From Mesostigma viride (taxonomy: Eukaryota > Streptophyta > Mesostigmatophyceae > Mesostigmatales > Mesostigmataceae): 64,000 nt of DNA. Below are positions 10,749 to 19,286 of the stretch, one piece after another. The position numbers and the translations under genes were made by a program. Each line of letters starts with the position of its first letter. The first letter of the stretch is position 1. Where the stretch lies: contig RPFO01001749.1 in NCBI GenBank assembly GCA_009746045.1, forward strand, positions 1 to 64,000, given 5' to 3'. Under the pieces are notes generated by a model that worked only from the letters and a program-made list of their open reading frames with translations, was not told where the DNA came from and made no database searches.

Positions 10749-11772
10749 AGATGTCACGGACGGAAACTATCAAGACTCACTATCTTAGTTAGTGCCTCAC
10801 TTTTCTGTTTTCTGGCACACGACGGGCCGACTATCGATATTCGCCGCGCCACGTCCCCTGTTGAGCTTTGCTCGGATTGTTGAGCCTTCGCTGAGCTTTG
10901 CTCGGATATGTTTGGTGACATGTTACCTATCTTTCGTGACATTTGCCCGAGTGTGGTACCTACCCCTACTCGAGAGTTGCGTTTTGTTTTGTTTTTTTCC
11001 AAGAAGATATCTATGACAAGACGTGGATCATGTCAAGGGCTCCGCCCCTACAAAAAAAAGAGGGATTTTTACATTTCTGTCAAGTTAGTGCCCGGAAATT
11101 ACAGATATTTTTCCATATTTACAGAACGGTGTTTTATATTACTGACAGATCCGTACGTAAGCTCTGGCATAAGCCTTACCTGAGTCGTCTTGCCGCAGTG
11201 GATCTAGCCTGGAAGTTAGTAAACAAGCCATGGCTACGTAAGCACACTAACGAACTTACGGGGACTCCATGACTCATGCGTACGTGCGGCGCTCACATGC
11301 ATGGGCACCAGTTTACCTACTTTGCATTTGGGGGATGATGTCTTGAAAAACTTAGTTGCAAAAAAAGGCAATGGCAGACGGGATTGAGAAGCCCTTTGTA
11401 ATGTCGGGTCATGTACTCATGATTCATGATTTGGGACTGATGCGCTGAGGCGATAAATTACGATAAAGCAATTGATTGACAATGCAGATCAATGCTCATG
11501 GGCCAGGCTTTCGATGAAGTGCGCGTCTTGCAAGCTTCGTCACCTTTGAATATTTGTGGCCGGGCAGCCGCCTATGAACATTGCATGCTCTGTTATCGTT
11601 GTTCCGTTGGTGTAAATGGGTAAGTGGCTGAACGCCGCAATCGAAGATAGCCGATGGGCAATGCCTAGTGAATTAGTCAGGTTGTTTCAACGAGATTTCG
11701 GCGTGACAGCGTGTTATATTGCTGTTACAAGGATCTGCTTCCTGGTGGCGTTAACATGTGAGTTTTCGGAGA
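10749..11772. other. Gene-free stretch before the minisatellite
   Basis: AT-rich to mixed sequence with only short spurious frames. 11045-11170 matches 14904-15005 in inverted orientation and is reported separately. The rest shows nothing I can identify. Confidence 0.6.
11045..11170 (+). repeat. Diverged inverted-repeat arm, left
   Basis: Contains GCCCGGAAATTACAGATA and ends ACAGATCCGTACGTAAGC. The reverse complement of 14904-15005 has the same series of phrases (GGGATTTTT, GCCCGGAAAGTACAGATA, ATTTACAG, ACAGATCCGTACGTAAGC) at roughly 70-75% identity by eye. The arms are 3.7 kb apart and could be transposon termini or two copies of one small repeat. Confidence 0.55.
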
Positions 11773-12794
11773 GTGTGTGCATGTGTGTGCATGTGTGTGC
11801 ATGTGTGTGCATGTGTGCGCATGTGTGCGCATGTGTGCGCATGTGTGCGCATGTGTGCGCATGTGTGTGCATGTGTGTGCATGTGTGTGCATGTGTGTGC
11901 ATGTGTGTGCATGTGTGTGCATGTGTGTGCATGTGTGTGCATGTGTGTGCATGTGTGTGCATGTGTGTGCATGCTGTGCCTCGTGTGTGTGCGTGTGTGT
12001 GCGTGTGTGTGCATGTGTGTGCATGTGTGTGCATGTGTGTGCATGTGTGTGCATGTGTGTGCATGTGTGTGCATGTGTGTGCATGTGTGTGCATGTGTGT
12101 GCATGTGTGTGCATGTGTGCGCGTGTGTGTGCATGCTGTGCCTCGTGTGTGTGCATGTGTGTGCATGTGTGTGCATGTGTGTGCATGTGTGTGCATGTGT
12201 GTGCATGTGTGTGCGTGTGTGTGCATGTGTGTGCATGTGTGCGCATGTGTGTGCATGTGTGTGCATGTGTGTGCATGTGTGTGCATGTGTGTGCATGTGT
12301 GTGCATGTGTGTGCATGTGTGTGCATGTGTGTGCATGTGTGTGCATGTGTGTGCATGTGTGTGCATGTGTGTGCATGTGTGTGCATGTGTGTGCATGTGT
12401 GTGCATGTGTGTGCATGTGTGTGCATGTGTGTGCATGTGTGTGCATGTGTGTGCATGTGTGTGCATGTGTGTGCATGTGTGTGCATGTGTGTGCATGTGT
12501 GTGCATGTGTGTGCATGTGTGTGCATGTGTGTGCATGTGTGTGCATGTGTGTGCACGTGTGTGCATGTGTGTGCATGTGTGTGCATGTGTGTGCATGTGT
12601 GTGCATGTGTGTGCATGTGTGTGCATGTGTGTGCATGTGTGTGCATGTGTGTGCATGTGTGTGCATGTGTGCGCGTGTGTGTGCTTGTGTGTGTGTGCGT
12701 GCATGTGTGTGCGTGTGTGTGCTTGTGTGTGCTTGTGTGTGCATGCAGTGTGTGCGTGTGTGTGCGTGCATGTGTGTGTGCCGGTGTGTGCATG
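11773..12794. repeat. 10-bp GT-rich minisatellite, array 1
   Basis: About 100 copies of GTGTGTGCAT with occasional GC for AT changes. Two interruptions (CTGTGCCTCG) lie near 11971 and 12135, 164 bp apart, which points to a higher-order duplication. Every base alternates purine and pyrimidine. Because the unit is 10 bp and lacks stops in most frames, it creates long false reading frames (Cys/Val/His/Met repeats) on both strands. These are not genes. Confidence 0.97.
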
Positions 12795-13052
12795 TGACAG
12801 TGGCATGTGTGGCCTTGTGGCTTTCATGCATCTCACCTTTGTTCTAAGCATGTCAAGCAGTCCTGCCATGATTGCCATACGTTAGAGAGGTGTTCCCCCT
12901 CAGGTTGGATGGCAAACTTGGAGTTGACATCCTTGTTGTGTCTTACTCTTTCATGCAATGCAGCAGTTCCAGTTCCTGCCTCCACACTCCTGCGTTTGGG
13001 AGTCATTGTCAAGTGGGAAATACAGAGACTTGTGACCACACGGTATAAGTCG
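12466..13052. repeat. 587-bp tandem duplication, copy 1
   Basis: The non-repetitive part GTGACAGTGG...GGTATAAGTCG (12794-13052) recurs 587 bp downstream with no difference seen. The duplicated unit includes part of the GT minisatellite, so its left edge is only approximate. Confidence 0.85.
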
Positions 13053-13639
13053 TGCATGTGCATGTGTGTGCATGTGTGTGCATGTGTGTGCATGTGTGTG
13101 CATGTGTGTGCATGTGTGTGCATGTGTGTGCATGTGTGTGCATGTGTGTGCATGTGTGTGCATGTGTGTGCATGTGTGTGCATGTGTGTGCATGTGTGTG
13201 CATGTGTGTGCATGTGTGTGCATGTGTGTGCATGTGTGTGCATGTGTGTGCATGTGTGCGCGTGTGTGTGCTTGTGTGTGTGTGCGTGCATGTGTGTGCG
13301 TGTGTGTGCTTGTGTGTGCTTGTGTGTGCATGCAGTGTGTGCGTGTGTGTGCGTGCATGTGTGTGTGCCGGTGTGTGCATGTGACAGTGGCATGTGTGGC
13401 CTTGTGGCTTTCATGCATCTCACCTTTGTTCTAAGCATGTCAAGCAGTCCTGCCATGATTGCCATACGTTAGAGAGGTGTTCCCCCTCAGGTTGGATGGC
13501 AAACTTGGAGTTGACATCCTTGTTGTGTCTTACTCTTTCATGCAATGCAGCAGTTCCAGTTCCTGCCTCCACACTCCTGCGTTTGGGAGTCATTGTCAAG
13601 TGGGAAATACAGAGACTTGTGACCACACGGTATAAGTCG
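13053..13639. repeat. 587-bp tandem duplication, copy 2, with minisatellite array 2
   Basis: 13053-13380 is a second GTGTGTGCAT array of ~33 units including the same irregular end as array 1. 13381-13639 is the second copy of the unique segment. Confidence 0.85.
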
Positions 13640-13672
13640 TTCTTGTTTGAGCATTGGCATGCACACGCCACA

Positions 13673-14189
13673 CCCAGTTCAGGCCGGGCCCACTTCAAAT
13701 GTTCCGCCGTCCAAGCCAAGTGTGTGACACTTTTTCGCTATTTTCGCAAAAAAAAATTAAAATTTCGCACGAGTTCGCGTGATTTTCGCGTGATTTTCGC
13801 AAAATTTTCACACATTTTCGCACGATTTCGCACGACTGATTTCGCACAATTTTGCATAATTTCGCACGATTTCGCATGGATTTCAACCAAGGGTCGTTTT
13901 GGGGAGTGACGTTTGACAAAATTTCGCATGAATTCACACACGTTGTGCACATCAAAATTTTTTACCGTAGACATTTTTCACATGAAATTTCGCACGATTT
14001 CAGCAAATTTCGCACAAATTCGCACGATTTCAGCAAATTTCACACGATTTCAGCAAATTTCGCACAATTTCGCACGATTTCGCACGACGGATCACTCTGC
14101 AGAGTGACGATCGTCGAAAAAGTCAAAAAAACGACAAAAAGTGTCACACTTTTCGGAACATTTGAAGTGGGCCCGGCCTTCAGGACTGG
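13673..14189. mobile_element. Fold-back/MITE-like element with ~65-75 bp inverted termini
   Basis: The left arm (13673-13738) and the reverse complement of the right arm (14115-14189) share CCAGT..AGGCCGGGCCC, then a perfect 21-bp match starting GGGCCCACTTCAAATG, then GTGTGACACTTTTT. One arm carries an ~11-bp indel. The interior (13739-14090) is a degenerate array built on TTTCGCACGATTT. A palindrome (TCACTCTGCAGAGTGA) lies at about 14092-14107. No transposase is encoded. No clear target duplication is seen. Confidence 0.7.
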
Positions 14190-14224
14190 AACAACATGCC
14201 GTACGCGGGGCTGGGACAATGACG

Positions 14225-14450
14225 GGCATGTGGCATGTGGCATGTGGCATGTGGCATGTGGCATGTGGCATGTGGCATGTGGCATGTGGCATGTGGCATG
14301 TGGCATGTGGCATGTGGCATGTGGCATGTGGCATGTGGCATGTGGCATGTGGCATGTGGCATGTGGCATGTGGCATGTGGCATGTGGCATGTGGCATGTG
14401 GCATGTGGCATGTGGCATATGTGGCATATGTGGCATATGTGGCATGTGCC
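14225..14450. repeat. 7-bp minisatellite (ATGTGGC)n
   Basis: About 27 exact copies of ATGTGGC followed by three 9-bp variants (ATATGTGGC). It directly follows the fold-back element. The heptamer is open in most frames and gives false Cys/His/Met-rich frames on both strands. Confidence 0.97.
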
Positions 14451-15165
14451 ACGTATACATAGGCATGATAGGTAAGCGAACCACTTGATTGATAGATAAG
14501 CAAACCGCTTGATTGACTGAACCCGCCAATGACATATACAAGATGCCCAGGTGTACTTCAGTGCATCCAAACAAATATGTCACACCAATGATAATGAGCT
14601 TTAATAAAGCATGCACAGCTTTGCTTAAACTATGTAAATACACCATCACTTTTAGGAAGAAAGAGCAGACTACTCATGCAAGAAACTATTATGAGCTCAT
14701 ATGCTCGATAAATACAAGACAATTCATCGACAATCAATAGAGATTTCGGTGAACACATTTAGAGATACAAACGGGTACTCCCACACACAACCCATGGACA
14801 CTACCCATGGCACATATAGGCATATAAACGGATAAACCTCATGTGTCCAAACGTGCAGCACATAGCGCTTGGCGTGTTACATCGTCACGAGCTTAGTTTG
14901 CAGGGCTTACGTACGGATCTGTAATAAAATCACCTACTGTAAATACGGAAAACTATCTGTACTTTCCGGGCCCTAACTTCATAGGAACTGCAAAAATCCC
15001 CCCAAAACAATTAATGTTTTTAGTGCAAAACTGTCATCTACTCCTACCTAATTAATTCTGTACTGGCTAGCCTATCAATTCTACCCCTTTATCTAAATTC
15101 TCGGTAGTGCATGGCGTAGGCTATATCTAAGCCGCCCGCTGTTAATTAATTAATTAATTAATAGA
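14451..15165. other. AT-rich gene-free stretch
   Basis: No coding signal. 14904-15005 is the right arm of the diverged inverted repeat. AATTCTACCCCTTTATCTAAATTCT and GGCGTAGGCT (15070-15125) recur near 15700-15740. A (TTAA)n tract at 15142-15162 abuts the spacer repeat. Confidence 0.65.
14904..15005 (-). repeat. Diverged inverted-repeat arm, right
   Basis: Reverse complement partner of 11045-11170. It begins GCTTACGTACGGATCTGT on the plus strand. Confidence 0.55.
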
Positions 15166-15608
15166 CACGTGACTGCGTCACGTGAGCATAAGTCCTCAGT
15201 GGGAGGGGAACATGGGATGGAATGGATGGTATAAGCTATCTAGGTCCTAGTTACAGTGGTGTGGGCACCGCGGCCCGAATCGCTATGAATGCCATACGCG
15301 GTCACACGCGGAGCCCCCACAGACTTGGGGGTGGTCTCCTTCATCACTACTTGTCATCTATCCTTGCGCACCATCTGCCTCCATATTACAGACAAACCAC
15401 CAGGAGGCTGCCCGGGGGTGAGCCCGTCACGTCTAGTGTAGCACATGTCCATGCCGAGTCTATCACGAAAAGTCCACGGGTGGCGGCCCTGCCGCGCGCG
15501 GCCGGGGGCACGCCAGGTGAGGACATATCGCCCAGGCTGGGCGGGCTTGGTGCCAGCTAGTCTATCTGATGTATCTACCTGATCTGTGCGGGCCAGGTGC
15601 CCGGCTAG
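15163..15608. repeat. Spacer repeat S, copy 1
   Basis: Begins AGACACGTGACTGCGTCACG, containing an inverted repeat with two CACGTG motifs (15166-15184). It is homologous to 37177-37627 and 61861-62312. A frame of ~110 residues (15222-15560) is kept in copy 3 but frame-shifted in copy 2, so it is probably not a gene. This copy is preceded by (TTAA)n rather than (TTCA)n. It continues past CCAGGTG into sequence that the other two copies lack, because there a P LTR follows. Confidence 0.8.
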
Positions 15609-15771
15609 GCCCACCAGGCGCCTGTGCCTAATAATGTGCCGCTGTTATATGTCCGCTGTAATAATGTGTCCGCTGTTAAATGTAAGACAGTGATCACGAC
15701 TAAATTCTACCCTTATCTAAATTCTGTACTGGCGTAGGCTTAATCTCTAATCATGCCCGGAAATTTATCTA
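15609..15771. other. Short gene-free link
   Basis: Holds three diverged repeats of GTCCGCTGTTA-like sequence and the AATTCTACCC...GGCGTAGGCT segment also seen at 15070-15125. Nothing else is recognised. Confidence 0.5.
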
Positions 15772-15981
15772 CATTCATTCATTCATTCATTCATTCATTC
15801 ATTCATTCATTCATTCATTCATTCATTCATTCATTCATTCATTCATTCATTCATTCATTCATTCATTCATTCATTCATTCATTCATTCATTCATTCATTC
15901 ATTCATTCATTCATTCATTCATTCATTCATTCATTCATTCATTCATTCATTCATTCATTCATTCATTCATTCATTCATTCA
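15772..15981. repeat. (ATTC)n microsatellite, array 1
   Basis: About 52 uninterrupted copies of ATTC. It ends where the R repeat begins. Confidence 0.98.
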
Positions 15982-16088
15982 TGTCACGTCCGTGATCATT
16001 TACGTCCGTGCACTCAAGAAGTTACGCGATTGCCGTAATCGGAATCGTTACGTCCGACGTTTGGTTGGTTCCGATTCAGTATAGGCCG

Positions 16089-16096
16089 CAGGCTTT
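16089..16096. repeat. 8-bp target duplication, left (CAGGCTTT)
   Basis: CAGGCTTT occurs here and at 16880-16887 around the inserted element. The empty site at about 18363-18374 has it once (CCGCAGGCTTTGTTCC). Confidence 0.92.
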
Positions 16097-16175
16097 CACA
16101 GGTCGGACAAATATAAATGATATTTGGCCGTATTTGCGCATTTGATTTATAAATGTTGCATATTTAGTCCACTAA

Positions 16176-16350
16176 ATGTATCCAACGGCGAAAAAGTTTT
16201 CACCAAAATATTTAGATGTATCCAACGGCGAAAAAGTTTTCACCAAAATATTTAGATGTATCCAACGACGAAAAAGTTTTCACCAAAATATTTAGATGTA
16301 TCCAACGACGAAAAAGTTTTCACCAAAACATTTAGATGTATCCAACGGCG
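16176..16350. repeat. 40-bp tandem repeat, block 1
   Basis: About 4.4 copies of a unit starting ATGTATCCAACGGCGAAAAA and ending CAAAATATTTAG. Copies differ at a G/A site (ACGGCG or ACGACG). Confidence 0.95.
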
Positions 16351-16606
16351 AAACCGGCTTTGAATATTTAAATGAATCTAAATGAATATTTAAATACTCG
16401 TGCCGCCAGGGCCTTTAACTTTAACATCTGAAGTTTCAGTTTCAGTCTGAACTGGCCGCGTCTGCGTCCTGCCTCGCGCGCCATTAGGAAACTGAGCGGG
16501 AAATGCATGTGCCTTAAACTTAAACTTCACAGGTCGGACAAATATAAATGATATTTGGCCGTATTTGCGCATTTGATTTATAAATGTTGCATATTTAGTC
16601 CACTAA

Positions 16607-16825
16607 ATGTATCCAACGGCGAAAAAGTTTTCACCAAAATATTTAGATGTATCCAACGGCGAAAAAGTTTTCACCAAAATATTTAGATGTATCCAACGAC
16701 GAAAAAGTTTTCACCAAAATATTTAGATGTATCCAACGGCGAAAAAGTTTTCACCAAAATATTTAGATGTATCCAACGGCGAAAAAGTTTTCACCAAAAC
16801 ATCTAAATTCATCCAACGGCGACCG
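16607..16825. repeat. 40-bp tandem repeat, block 2
   Basis: About 5.5 copies of the same unit as block 1. The last copy is degenerate (ATCTAAATTCATCCAACGGCG). Confidence 0.95.
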
Positions 16826-16879
16826 GTAAGCAGCCAAAAGTATTTGAATCATATTTTATTTATATTTGTCCGACCTGTG

Positions 16880-16887
16880 CAGGCTTT
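16880..16887. repeat. 8-bp target duplication, right (CAGGCTTT)
   Basis: Partner of 16089-16096. Confidence 0.92.
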
Positions 16888-17030
16888 GTTCCTTGGGCCG
16901 GTGTGGAGCGCCGCGCCGGAAAGGCCTGAATTTCTAGAGTGACAGTCTTAGGTGACCTGACTTAGGTTCGGGCGCAAGACTTTGGGGCGCAAAGCCTTGG
17001 TGGCTTGCGCAATATTCCGGTGCGTGACAT

Positions 17031-17366
17031 TTGGCAGTTACGAATCTTTTGTATTGTCCAGACGGAATGATGTTCAGTCCATCGGACAAAGCTAGATACG
17101 CAGATCGTAGTGTGCGGTGTGCTGGCTCGCACGTGGCTGTCGAACAGACTTGCTCTGCATTTTGCTGGCAGTCTAACTGCACGTCAGGCGGCTTGCTGGC
17201 AAATGCGACAGCGCATGGATGCCGGGATTTTTGGAGGTATTTAGGAGCACAGCAGCGGCCATGGTGGTCGTTGTTCGCTCGTTACTCTCCCTCACAACTT
17301 GGTGTTGTCGTCAAGGGGTTTAATAGTGGAACAATCCGGAGCAGCCCCCGAGAGTGGTTGCAATGA
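17031..17366 (+). CDS. Hypothetical 111-residue ORF in R copy 1
   Basis: I do not recognise this frame. It starts MAVTNLLYCPDGMMF, has seven Cys and ends SSPREWLQ. It is identical at DNA level to the frame at 18515-18850, so conservation cannot be used as evidence of coding. It has no evident signal peptide or domain and may be chance. Confidence 0.2.
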   Translation: MAVTNLLYCPDGMMFSPSDKARYADRSVRCAGSHVAVEQTCSAFCWQSNCTSGGLLANATAHGCRDFWRYLGAQQRPWWSLFARYSPSQLGVVVKGFNSGTIRSSPREWLQ

Positions 17367-17802
17367 GTAATTGTCATGAGATTGGTTGACGGAAGTGATA
17401 ACTGTTTGGTTTCGTCAAGATGATGTGTGTATTGTGGGCGAGACTCGGGAAGGAACCCGGTCGTCGTTGGCCAGTGAGCCATAGCTGGGGTAAGCGGGAT
17501 AGGTAGACAGGATAGGGGGCGCTAAAGGACACTGCCAGCCGTAAGCCAAGCGGAGCAGTGTGGCGTCACCCGAGGCCTGCTAGGTTATCAAGAACCGCTT
17601 AGCCTTATTTGGACAGTGACGCACAAGTACGACATTATACGACTAGACAACACTTGTATTCTTGTCGATGTCTTTTGAAATTAAATGTGAATGGTTTGGT
17701 TGCTTTCCAAATATATAAAGCATCATGGTTTTATTCTACACCTGGCTGGCTACGGAATTGCCTGTCATGAGGTCGGCGGCCAAGTATGTCCGTGACCTGC
17801 AT

Positions 17803-18256
17803 CACACTGGATTTTAACGAGCGAACAACCCATGATGGGTTCAGTCCGGCCAGCCTGGGGTTCCTCCTGCTTCACCCAGGGAAGCACAAGGAAGAGGTTA
17901 TTGCTTAGCCTTCAAAAGCATCTGAAGAGGTTAGGCTTTTCCCTGTAAAAAGCCATTGAAGGGGTTATTGCTAAGCCTTTAAAAGCATGCATGTTAAGGT
18001 TGTTGCTGATCCTGGAAAAGCATCTTTGAGCAGCTGGATTTTTTTTTCCTTTTTGCTGCTGCATGGAATGACGCCCTCTTTGGGCTTCCTTCGATTGTGT
18101 GAGATGCCTTTCTTTCACTTTTTGCTCTCAAGTTGTTGTGAGCTAAAGAGTGGGGGGGGAGGTGGCATATCACACACATGATTACTGCTGATAGTGGATG
18201 CATTCAAGTAGCGGTAATGACCAGTCCAGGATATAATGGCACGCAAACGCGACAGC
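17803..18256. other. Link between the two R copies
   Basis: Starts TCACACTGGATTTT and ends with ATGATTACTGCTGATAGTGG...CGCGACAGC. The outer parts recur at 36578-36686 and 61247-61356, where the middle ~350 bp are missing. The middle holds two diverged copies of a TTATTGCTTAGCCTTCAAAAG-like segment (from 17900 and 17963). No gene is seen. Confidence 0.6.
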
Positions 18257-19286
18257 TGTCACGTCCGTGATCATTTACGTCCGTGCACTCAAGAAGTTAC
18301 GCGATTGCCGTAATCGGAATCGTTACGTCCGACGTTTGGTTGGTTCCGATTCAGTATAGGCCGCAGGCTTTGTTCCTTGGGCCGGTGTGGAGCGCCGCGC
18401 CGGAAAGGCCTGAATTTCTAGAGTGACAGTCTTAGGTGACCTGACTTAGGTTCGGGCGCAAGACTTTGGGGCGCAAAGCCTTGGTGGCTTGCGCAATATT
18501 CCGGTGCGTGACATTTGGCAGTTACGAATCTTTTGTATTGTCCAGACGGAATGATGTTCAGTCCATCGGACAAAGCTAGATACGCAGATCGTAGTGTGCG
18601 GTGTGCTGGCTCGCACGTGGCTGTCGAACAGACTTGCTCTGCATTTTGCTGGCAGTCTAACTGCACGTCAGGCGGCTTGCTGGCAAATGCGACAGCGCAT
18701 GGATGCCGGGATTTTTGGAGGTATTTAGGAGCACAGCAGCGGCCATGGTGGTCGTTGTTCGCTCGTTACTCTCCCTCACAACTTGGTGTTGTCGTCAAGG
18801 GGTTTAATAGTGGAACAATCCGGAGCAGCCCCCGAGAGTGGTTGCAATGAGTAATTGTCATGAGATTGGTTGACGGAAGTGATAACTGTTTGGTTTCGTC
18901 AAGATGATGTGTGTATTGTGGGCGAGACTCGGGAAGGAACCCGGTCGTCGTTGGCCAGTGAGCCATAGCTGGGGTAAGCGGGATAGGTAGACAGGATAGG
19001 GGGCGCTAAAGGACACTGCCAGCCGTAAGCCAAGCGGAGCAGTGTGGCGTCACCCGAGGCCTGCTAGGTTATCAAGAACCGCTTAGCCTTATTTGGACAG
19101 TGACGCACAAGTACGACATTATACGACTAGACAACACTTGTATTCTTGTCGATGTCTTTTGAAATTAAATGTGAATGGTTTGGTTGCTTTCCAAATATAT
19201 AAAGCATCATGGTTTTATTCTACACCTGGCTGGCTACGGAATTGCCTGTCATGAGGTCGGCGGCCAAGTATGTCCGTGACCTGCAT
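18257..19286. repeat. R repeat, copy 2 (empty site for the hAT-like element)
   Basis: A 1,030-bp copy with no inserted element. Its last bases TGCAT are the left target duplication of the P1 element that begins at 19287. Confidence 0.9.
18515..18850 (+). CDS. Hypothetical 111-residue ORF in R copy 2
   Basis: Same unrecognised frame as 17031-17366, identical in sequence. Coding status is unproven. Confidence 0.2.
   Translation: MAVTNLLYCPDGMMFSPSDKARYADRSVRCAGSHVAVEQTCSAFCWQSNCTSGGLLANATAHGCRDFWRYLGAQQRPWWSLFARYSPSQLGVVVKGFNSGTIRSSPREWLQ

Larger units (their letters stand above)
16097..16879. mobile_element. Non-autonomous hAT-like element with internal 40-bp repeats
   Basis: A 783-bp insertion with inverted termini of about 22 bp beginning CACAGGTCGGACAAATATAA and ending in the reverse complement. 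It is flanked by a perfect 8-bp duplication, which is the signature length of the hAT superfamily. No transposase is encoded. The left terminus is repeated internally at 16528, so the element looks like one copy fused to, or inserted in, another. Two blocks of a 40-bp tandem repeat (16176-16350 and 16607-16825) fill most of it. The identical R repeat downstream supplies the empty site, so the borders are exact. Confidence 0.88.
15982..17802. repeat. R repeat, copy 1 (interrupted by a hAT-like element)
   Basis: Starts TGTCACGTCCGTG and ends GTGACCTGCAT. Without the inserted 783-bp element and its extra 8-bp duplication it is 1,030 bp long. It appears identical to 18257-19286. It carries one 111-residue frame (17031-17366). 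The TG...CA ends suggest an LTR, but the 454 bp between the two copies have no convincing primer site or polypurine tract. Confidence 0.85.

Noticed and set aside
11616-12878. Long frames on both strands with Cys/Val/His/Met repeats
   Set aside because: Products of a 10-bp repeat without stops in most frames. They are mirror images on both strands and have no start or end signals of a gene.
14180-14649. Frames rich in Cys, His and Met around 14180-14649
   Set aside because: Translation of the 7-bp minisatellite ATGTGGC in several frames.
15222-15560. Spacer repeat S frame of ~110 residues as a gene
   Set aside because: One of three copies is frame-shifted, the amino-acid sequence resembles no domain, and differences among the copies are not biased to third positions.
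11616-15771. CRISPR array
   Set aside because: All repeats here are head-to-tail without unique spacers, and the sequence is eukaryotic.
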